Shown here in pieces: positions 58,784 to 64,000 of a stretch of 64,000 bases of DNA. The notes beneath the pieces are model-generated. The model was given only the letters and a program-made list of their open reading frames with translations, did not search any database and had not been told where the DNA came from. The DNA lies in the NCBI RefSeq assembly GCF_009866805.1, contig NZ_SIZW01000041.1, positions 848,249-912,248 on the forward strand. The letters are read 5' to 3'. Position 1 is the stretch's first letter. Each line of letters begins with the position of its first letter. Made by a program: the position numbers and the translations under genes. Source of the DNA: Schauerella aestuarii. GTDB lineage: Bacteria; Pseudomonadota; Gammaproteobacteria; Burkholderiales; Burkholderiaceae_B.

Positions 58784-61009
58784 GTGCCGCCCAAGTACGA
58801 TTTTGATCATACGATACAACTCGATTCGGCCGAGTTGCTGACTTCCCGTTCCACTCGCGTCGATTTCGACGCGGGCGAAGGGTTGCGGCTGGCCATCGAG
58901 GCGCATGCGCCCGGTGTTTACCGGCTGCGTTGCGGTGAGGCGTCTCGCCTGTCAGACGAAAAGCCCACCAGCAGGCAGCGCGCTGTCACGGACATGCTGT
59001 TGGCCCGCCAGGAGGCCGTCGGCGAAGCAACGCTGGTGCCTCTGGATAACGCACACGGCTGGCGTCTTACCCAAGGCGATACGGCGCTTGAAATTCACAC
59101 CAGTCCGGTGAGGATTGCCCTTTACCGGGCCGAGCAACTGGTATTCACATCGCACTCCACGCCGATGTCGCCTGATTTTGGGCACAGCGCGCTGGACGAT
59201 GAGGATGCCGCGACCTGGACGGCCACGTTCGCCCTGCAGGACGGCGAGGCGGTTTACGGGTTGGGCGAAACTCCGGGCGATCTCAATCGCCGGCAAGAGT
59301 TCGTCGTGTCCGACGATCCCGCGCACCGCGCGTTGCCGTTGGCCTGGAGCCCGAAAGGGTGGGGCGTGTACGTCAACACCATTCGCCGCGTCGAACACGC
59401 GGTGGGGGTGGATGACGAGCCGTCTTCCTATCTGGTCACCATCGACGATACTGCGCTCGACGTGTTTTTCTTCGTCGGCGAGCCGGGCGAAATCCTCAAC
59501 CAGTACACCGCATTGACTGGCCGCTCAGGCCAGCCCTCGCTGTGGGCCATGGGTGCCTGGTTGCAGCAGGCGCCGGGCCAGATGCCCACCGATACGGTGG
59601 CATTGGTCGAGCGCATGCGGGCCGAGTCGTTCCCGCTGGACGCCGTGTCGCTGGCGATGCCGGCGGCCTGGGCATTCCAGGCCGACAAGGCCGTATTCGA
59701 TTGGGATGCCGCGCGCTTTCCCGATGCCAAGCAAATGCTGGCGCTGTTTCACAAGCACCATGTGCATGTGTGCGCCGCCGGCTTTCCTGGCGTTATGCAC
59801 ACCAGCCCGTTGTTCGAAGAACTCGAAGACCGCGGTTGGCTCTTGTCGCGCGACGACGGTTCGGCGCAGGTGTTCGACGGCATTCCGGCCACGCAAGGCA
59901 AGCCCTATGGCTTGCTCGACCTGACCTATCGGGATGTCTACAACCTGTGGGTCGAGCGTCACCGGCAACTGGTCGACGACGGTCTGGATGCGCCCGCCTG
60001 CGACGCGCAGATCGATATTCCCGAAGGCGTCACGGCGCGTTCGGGCGAAACGGGCGCAGCCTTGCGCACGCAGTATCCGTTGCTTGCCCGCCGCGGTCTG
60101 TATGACGCGGTGGCGGGGCACAAGGTGCCGCCGGAGGGCATTGCGCCGGGCACCGACCTGTTTCCGGCCGCCCAGCGGTTGCCGTGGCAAGTGGGCCCGC
60201 AAGTCACCAACGATTGGGATGGCCTCACGCATACGTTGCGTACGGCCTTGTCGATCGGCGCCAGTGCCGTACCGGTGCAGATCCATGCAATCGGTTGCGC
60301 CGGCGCTGCGCTGGACAAGATGACGCCTGAGCTTTACCTGCGTTGGCTCACGTGCGGCGTGTTCTCCGGCAATCTCTGTTTCCAAGGCACGCCGGGTCTG
60401 TTGCCCTGGGACTTTGGCGATGAGGTGGCCGAGCATGCCAAGACGTGGATGCAGTGGCGCTATCGCTTGATTCCTTACGTGTTGGGCGCCATCGAAGACG
60501 CGGCGCGTTCCGGGTTGCCGGTGCAGCGCTCGATGGCCATGTCGTTCCCGCACGATGAGCAGGCGCACGGCTGGGATATGCAGTATCTGCTGGGACCGGC
60601 ATTGCTGGTCGCCCCGATCACGCAGCCGGGCAGCCAGGTTCGGGTATATCTGCCGAAGGGCGACGCCTGGTGGGATCTCAATACGGGCCATCGCTACGAA
60701 GGCGGTGCCGAATGGACGATCGACTGCACGCTGGGCCAATACCCGGTGTTCGGCCGCGAAGGCCACATGTTGTGCCTGGGACCCGCCACGCAGCACACCG
60801 GCGACTTCAACTCCGCCCGCATCCTGGACGAAGTGTGGATGTTCGGTATGCCCGTGCACAACCCGGTGGTCATGCGCAACAAGATCCGTGTCATGCAAAT
60901 GCAGGGATCGAGCTACATCAAGGGACTTGAAGGGCTGCGCATCCTGCCGTCCGAAGGTCTCGAGGTCAAACGCCGCGGCGCCGAAGTGCGCATCTCGCGC
61001 GCGCGTTGA
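58784..61009 (+). CDS. Glycoside hydrolase family 31 homologue with degenerate active site
   Basis: 741 residues, no signal peptide, overall order of a family-31 alpha-glycosidase: N-terminal beta domain (EAVYGLGETPGDLNRRQEF near 155-173), (beta/alpha)8 barrel (GRSGQPSLWAMGAWLQQ, FDWDAARFPDAKQMLALFHK) and C-terminal beta domains. Compared with E. coli YicI, the nucleophile is kept (Asp407 in ACDAQIDIPEGV), but the acid/base Asp of HWGGD aligns with Gln473 in QVGPQV, the substrate-binding HFD motif reads SLAMP (289-293), and SHDIGGF reads IHAIGCA. It may be a non-hydrolytic or binding protein, or an enzyme with changed chemistry. GTG start at 58784 with agggg. It stands alone, 261 bp before metN. 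Confidence 0.82.
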   Translation: MPPKYDFDHTIQLDSAELLTSRSTRVDFDAGEGLRLAIEAHAPGVYRLRCGEASRLSDEKPTSRQRAVTDMLLARQEAVGEATLVPLDNAHGWRLTQGDTALEIHTSPVRIALYRAEQLVFTSHSTPMSPDFGHSALDDEDAATWTATFALQDGEAVYGLGETPGDLNRRQEFVVSDDPAHRALPLAWSPKGWGVYVNTIRRVEHAVGVDDEPSSYLVTIDDTALDVFFFVGEPGEILNQYTALTGRSGQPSLWAMGAWLQQAPGQMPTDTVALVERMRAESFPLDAVSLAMPAAWAFQADKAVFDWDAARFPDAKQMLALFHKHHVHVCAAGFPGVMHTSPLFEELEDRGWLLSRDDGSAQVFDGIPATQGKPYGLLDLTYRDVYNLWVERHRQLVDDGLDAPACDAQIDIPEGVTARSGETGAALRTQYPLLARRGLYDAVAGHKVPPEGIAPGTDLFPAAQRLPWQVGPQVTNDWDGLTHTLRTALSIGASAVPVQIHAIGCAGAALDKMTPELYLRWLTCGVFSGNLCFQGTPGLLPWDFGDEVAEHAKTWMQWRYRLIPYVLGAIEDAARSGLPVQRSMAMSFPHDEQAHGWDMQYLLGPALLVAPITQPGSQVRVYLPKGDAWWDLNTGHRYEGGAEWTIDCTLGQYPVFGREGHMLCLGPATQHTGDFNSARILDEVWMFGMPVHNPVVMRNKIRVMQMQGSSYIKGLEGLRILPSEGLEVKRRGAEVRISRAR

Positions 61010-61196
61010 TTTCGTCGGCACGCCCGGGCCAGTGGCTCGCGGCGTGCGCATTCACTTCCCTCGCGTACTTACTCGCCGCTGGTGCAGACCGGCGGCGCTT
61101 TGCGATCCGCTGCCGCAAGGCACGTCCTTGCAGCAGCCGTGTGCCCATCGTTTGCCCCCACGCTTTCTGGGTCATCAATCGCGTCCCGTGGTCTAT

Positions 61197-61211
61197 ATAA
61201 CTAAAAGTTAT
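61197..61211. promoter_or_regulatory. Short inverted repeat upstream of metN
   Basis: ataac (61197-61201) and gttat (61207-61211) flank taaaa in an AT-rich stretch (61190-61250), 60-75 bp before metN. The shape fits a LysR-type site such as those used for sulfur genes, but no factor is identified. The remainder of the 261-bp gap from 61010 shows no gene. I saw no S-box (SAM riboswitch) structure. Confidence 0.4.
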
Positions 61212-61270
61212 TGAAAACTGAGAAAACAGTCGTTCTGTTTGGATGAAAAAGCCGACAGAATAGCGCCGCC

Positions 61271-62335
61271 ATGATTCACATTACCGACCTCTACAAAACC
61301 TATGACACGCCGCATGGGCGCTTTGAAGCGCTCAAGGGCATCAACCTGCGCGTCGAAAAGGGTGAAATCTTCGGCATCATCGGTCCCAGTGGTGCCGGCA
61401 AGAGCACCCTCGTTCAGTGCATGAACCTGCTCGAGCGGCCGGATCGCGGCACGATCGACGTGGGCGGTGAAGCGCTCACCGGCCTGCCCGAAGCGCGCCT
61501 GCGCCAGCAGCGCCGCCGTATCGGCATGATCTTTCAGCACTTCAACTTGCTCACGCGCCGCACGGTGTACGGCAATGTGGCGTTGCCGCTGGAAGTGGCC
61601 GGCGTGCCGCGCGCAGACATCCCCACGCGCGTCAATGCGCTGCTCAAGCTCGTGGGCCTCGATCACCTGCACGACCGGTATCCCAGCCAGATCAGCGGTG
61701 GACAAAAGCAGCGCGTGGGCATCGCCCGCGCACTGGCCAACGACCCCGATGTGCTGTTGAGCGACGAGGCCACTTCGGCGCTCGACCCCGAAACCACGCA
61801 TACGATTCTGTCGCTCCTGCGAGACATCAATCGCAAAACCGGCATCACCATCGTCATGATCACGCACCAGATGGAAGTGGTGCGCGAGATCTGCGACCGC
61901 GTGGCCGTGCTGTCGCACGGCGAAGTGGCTGAAACGGGTTCCACGCTCGATGTGTTCTCGTCGCCCAAAAGCGATGTGGCGCGCGGCATGGTCTCGGCAG
62001 CCACCAGTACCGCGCTTACCGCGCTCACCCGCCAGGCGTTGACGAAGCGGATGAGCGACATCGTCGCCAAGCAGCCCGGTGTGGCCGCACGGCTGTGGCG
62101 CTTGTCGCTCGTGGGCGATAGCGACTCGCAGGCGCTGCTGGTGCAGCTCGGCCGCGATTTCGATGTGCAGGCCAGCCTCGTACAAGCGCGTATCGAAGAC
62201 ATTCAAGGCGCCGCCGTGGGCACGCTGTTCGTGCTGGCGCAAGGCGCTGCCGCCGAACTCGATCGTGCCGGCGCTGCGCTGCAATCCCGCAATATCACCG
62301 TAAAAGACATCAGCGATGAATCCGCAGATCATTGA
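61271..62335 (+). CDS. metN: Methionine ABC transporter ATPase
   Basis: ATP-binding subunit of the MetNIQ methionine importer. 354 residues. Walker A GPSGAGKSTL (about 38-47), Q-loop IFQHFNLLTRRTV, signature ISGGQKQRVGIARAL, Walker B VLLSDEATSALDPET and switch MITHQMEVV. Residues from about 265 form the C2/NIL regulatory domain that lets cytoplasmic methionine inhibit uptake. Overlaps metI by 20 bp. ATG at 61271. Confidence 0.95.
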   Translation: MIHITDLYKTYDTPHGRFEALKGINLRVEKGEIFGIIGPSGAGKSTLVQCMNLLERPDRGTIDVGGEALTGLPEARLRQQRRRIGMIFQHFNLLTRRTVYGNVALPLEVAGVPRADIPTRVNALLKLVGLDHLHDRYPSQISGGQKQRVGIARALANDPDVLLSDEATSALDPETTHTILSLLRDINRKTGITIVMITHQMEVVREICDRVAVLSHGEVAETGSTLDVFSSPKSDVARGMVSAATSTALTALTRQALTKRMSDIVAKQPGVAARLWRLSLVGDSDSQALLVQLGRDFDVQASLVQARIEDIQGAAVGTLFVLAQGAAAELDRAGAALQSRNITVKDISDESADH

Positions 62336-62969
62336 ACTTCTCAAGCTCTCGTTTTTTGAGACGCTATTGATGGTGGGCGTGTCCGGCGCGATTGCCGTCA
62401 TCATCGGTATTCCCATGGGCGTGGTGCTCGTGGTGACGCGCCGCGGCGCGCTGCTCGAATCATTGACGGTCAACCGCATCCTCGGCGTGATCGTCAACGC
62501 CACCCGCTCGGTGCCGTTCGTCATCCTGATGGTTGCCATCATTCCGTTTACGCGCTGGGTGGCGCAGACCTCCATCGGGACCACTGCGGCCATCGTACCG
62601 CTGGCGGTGGCTGCCATTCCGTTCATGGCGCGCATCGCAGAGAACGCCATGCGCGAGGTCGACCCCGGGCTGATCACCGCCGCGCGTGCCATGGGGGCGT
62701 CGCCGTTCCAGATCATCTGCAAGGTCATCCTGCCCGAATCGCTTCCCGGGCTAGTCGCGGCAACCATCGTCACACTCGTCAGCCTCATCGGCTACTCGGC
62801 CATGGCCGGCGCCATCGGTGGCGGCGGCCTGGGCGACCTCGGCATCCGCTACGGCTACCAGCGCTTCCTGCCCGAAGTGATGCTGGCAGTAGTGGTCGTG
62901 CTCGTGTTGCTCGTGCAAATCATTCAGAGTGCCGGCGACTGGCTCGTGCGCCGCCTGGCCCATCGTTAA
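62316..62969 (+). CDS. metI: Methionine ABC transporter permease
   Basis: Membrane subunit, 217 residues with five helices. GVSGAIAVIIGIPMGVVLVV, NATRSVPFVILMVAIIPFTR and the ATPase-contact loop EVDPGLITAARAMGASPFQI match MetI; the end is GGGLGDLGIRYGYQRF. Starts inside metN (20-bp overlap), so its synthesis is coupled. Confidence 0.96.
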   Translation: MNPQIIELLKLSFFETLLMVGVSGAIAVIIGIPMGVVLVVTRRGALLESLTVNRILGVIVNATRSVPFVILMVAIIPFTRWVAQTSIGTTAAIVPLAVAAIPFMARIAENAMREVDPGLITAARAMGASPFQIICKVILPESLPGLVAATIVTLVSLIGYSAMAGAIGGGGLGDLGIRYGYQRFLPEVMLAVVVVLVLLVQIIQSAGDWLVRRLAHR

Positions 62970-62996
62970 GAAGATTTTTTCCAAGGAAACTGTTCC

Positions 62997-63794
62997 ATGA
63001 CATCGCTGTTCATCAAATCGTTGACCGCCCTGGCGCTTGGCGCCAGCCTGATCGCGCAGACCGCGGTCGCGCAAGACAAGCCGCTGAAGATCGGCGTGAC
63101 GGCCGGCCCGCACGCGCAGATCTTCGAAGTGGTCAAGCAAGAGGCCGCCAAGCAAGGTCTCGCGCTGCAGATCATCGAGTTCAGCGACTACGTGCAGCCC
63201 AACGCGGCCCTGGCCGGCGGGGACCTGGACGCCAACAGCTACCAGCACCAACCCTATCTGGACAACGCCAACGCGGACCGCGGCTACAAGCTCGAGAGCA
63301 TCGCCAAAACCGTGATCTTCCCGATCGGCATCTACAGCAAGAAGATCAAGGGCCTGGACGAGCTGAAAGAGGGCGCCCGCATCGCCATCCCCAACGACCC
63401 CACCAACGGCGGCCGTGCCTTGCTGCTGCTGCAAGACAAGGGCTTGATCAAATTGCGTGATGGCGTGGGCCTGAAAGCCACCCCGATCGACGTGCAGGAC
63501 AACCCCAAGAAGATCCGTTTCATCGAACTGGACGCCGCACAATTGCCGCGCTCGCTGGATGACACCGATGCATCGGCTGTGAACACCAACTTTGCGATCG
63601 AAGCCGGTTTGGATCCCGTGAAGGACGCCATTGTGCGCGAGTCGCCCGAATCACCGTACGCCAACGTGCTGGTGGTGCGTGCCGCCGACAAGGACAAGCC
63701 CGTGTTCGCCAAACTCGTGACGGCGTACCACAGTGCTGCCGTGAAGGAATTCATCCAGACGAAATACAAGGGCGCGGTCATTACCGCCTGGTAA
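62997..63794 (+). CDS. metQ: Methionine ABC transporter substrate-binding protein, apparently not lipidated
   Basis: NlpA/MetQ-family binding protein, 265 residues. Signal peptide MTSLFIKSLTALALGASLIA ends AVA before QDKPLKIGVTAGPHAQIFEV; there is no lipobox cysteine, unlike E. coli MetQ, so a soluble periplasmic protein is predicted. Family blocks: YVQPNAALAGGDLDANSYQH, KTVIFPIGIYSKKIKGLDEL, IAIPNDPTNGGRALLLLQ, and NTNFAIEAGLDPVKDAI. Shine-Dalgarno ccaagg lies before the ATG at 62997. Confidence 0.95.
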   Translation: MTSLFIKSLTALALGASLIAQTAVAQDKPLKIGVTAGPHAQIFEVVKQEAAKQGLALQIIEFSDYVQPNAALAGGDLDANSYQHQPYLDNANADRGYKLESIAKTVIFPIGIYSKKIKGLDELKEGARIAIPNDPTNGGRALLLLQDKGLIKLRDGVGLKATPIDVQDNPKKIRFIELDAAQLPRSLDDTDASAVNTNFAIEAGLDPVKDAIVRESPESPYANVLVVRAADKDKPVFAKLVTAYHSAAVKEFIQTKYKGAVITAW

Positions 63795-63819
63795 GCTTGA
63801 CGGTGACTTCCAAGAGGCT

Positions 63820-63848
63820 TTGACAAGCCTTTTGGAATAGGCCATAAT
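63820..63848 (+). promoter_or_regulatory. Sigma-70-type promoter of tRNA-Lys
   Basis: Consensus -35 TTGACA (63820-63825), 17-bp spacer, then -10 CATAAT (63843-63848). The start site would be near 63855, eight bases before the tRNA. This is the best promoter match in the window and fits a strongly expressed stable RNA. Confidence 0.85.
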
Positions 63849-63862
63849 CTATGGCTTCGGTC

Positions 63863-63938
63863 GGGTCGTTAGCTCAGTTGGTAGAGCAGCGGACTTTTAA
63901 TCCGTTTGTCGTGGGTTCGACCCCCGCACGACCCACCA
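63863..63938 (+). tRNA. tRNA-Lys (anticodon UUU)
   Basis: 76 nt with encoded CCA (63936-63938). Acceptor stem gggtcgt (63863-63869) pairs with acgaccc (63928-63934); D arm agctcagttggtagagc, anticodon loop cttttaa with anticodon ttt at 63896-63898, and T arm gtgggttcgacccccgc are canonical. It decodes AAA/AAG lysine codons. Confidence 0.98.
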
Positions 63939-63964
63939 CCAAATACCTGTAGTATCAAGCACTT

Positions 63965-63992
63965 AACGCCACCCTCGCCGGTGGCGTTTCTG
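63965..63992 (+). terminator. Terminator after tRNA-Lys
   Basis: Perfect 9-bp stem aacgccacc (63965-63973)/ggtggcgtt (63980-63988) with a 6-nt loop, followed by tctgcttc. The T-run is interrupted, but position right after the tRNA supports it. Confidence 0.75.
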
Positions 63993-64000
63993 CTTCTGGC

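Noticed and set aside
61010..61270. SAM riboswitch ahead of metNIQ
   Set aside because: No S-box-like helices or conserved core could be traced; only a short inverted repeat is visible.

Overview
This window looks like ordinary chromosomal DNA from a Burkholderiales bacterium of the Alcaligenaceae type (Bordetella/Achromobacter relatives). The main clues are the linked blocks gatCAB / mreBCD-mrdA-rodA, pilD-coaE-zapD, ftsE-ftsX and DUF3460-scpA-panC, two orphan 'Bug' family solute receptors (a family greatly expanded in that group), and high GC content with frequent GTG/TTG starts. The genus cannot be fixed from the sequence alone. I see no insertion sequence, prophage, CRISPR array, toxin-antitoxin pair or defence island.

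Layout. 1-3.9 kb: 3' part of ampG, a 13-bp tandem repeat, a PF07399 antiporter-like gene, xthA and pyrE. 3.9-13.5 kb: gatCAB (minus) diverging from mreB-mreC-mreD-mrdA-rodA (plus), i.e. the tRNA-dependent amidotransferase beside the elongasome. 13.5-21 kb: mutY, a three-part indolepyruvate ferredoxin oxidoreductase, then ftsE-ftsX followed on the same strand by an isolated cheD. 21-26.7 kb: general L-amino-acid ABC importer aapJQMP and a Bug receptor, each closed by a clear terminator. 26.7-35.7 kb: glpK overlapping a DHA2-type MFS exporter, then DUF3460-scpA-panC, a HTH-only LuxR-type regulator, an NlpE-like lipoprotein, prepilin peptidase, coaE and zapD.

35.8-45 kb is one four-gene RND efflux operon (mdtA-mdtB-mdtC-outer membrane factor) in which each junction overlaps by 4 bp. 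45-50 kb: a second Bug receptor, a cysteine-dioxygenase-family gene divergent from an Lrp/AsnC regulator, chaC (glutathione breakdown) and mgtE. 50-54 kb: yeiH-thioesterase-mgtE on the minus strand, divergent from a LysR regulator with a perfect 10-bp inverted repeat in between, and an M20 amidohydrolase. 54-64 kb: fadD, an inositol-monophosphatase-family gene, mnmC, a family-31 glycosidase homologue that seems to have lost several catalytic residues, the metNIQ methionine importer, and tRNA-Lys(UUU) with its own promoter and terminator.

Themes: cell-wall growth and division (ampG, mreBCD, mrdA, rodA, ftsEX, zapD), amino-acid and sulfur metabolism (aapJQMP, metNIQ, cysteine dioxygenase, chaC), and tRNA quality (gatCAB, mnmC, tRNA-Lys). 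The most unusual items are the degenerate family-31 protein with a large inverted repeat in its leader, the orphan CheD behind ftsEX, and several small tandem duplications at gene ends (rodA, glpK, upstream of scpA). I did not find a convincing new multi-gene system. The family-31 protein is the best candidate for new biochemistry.
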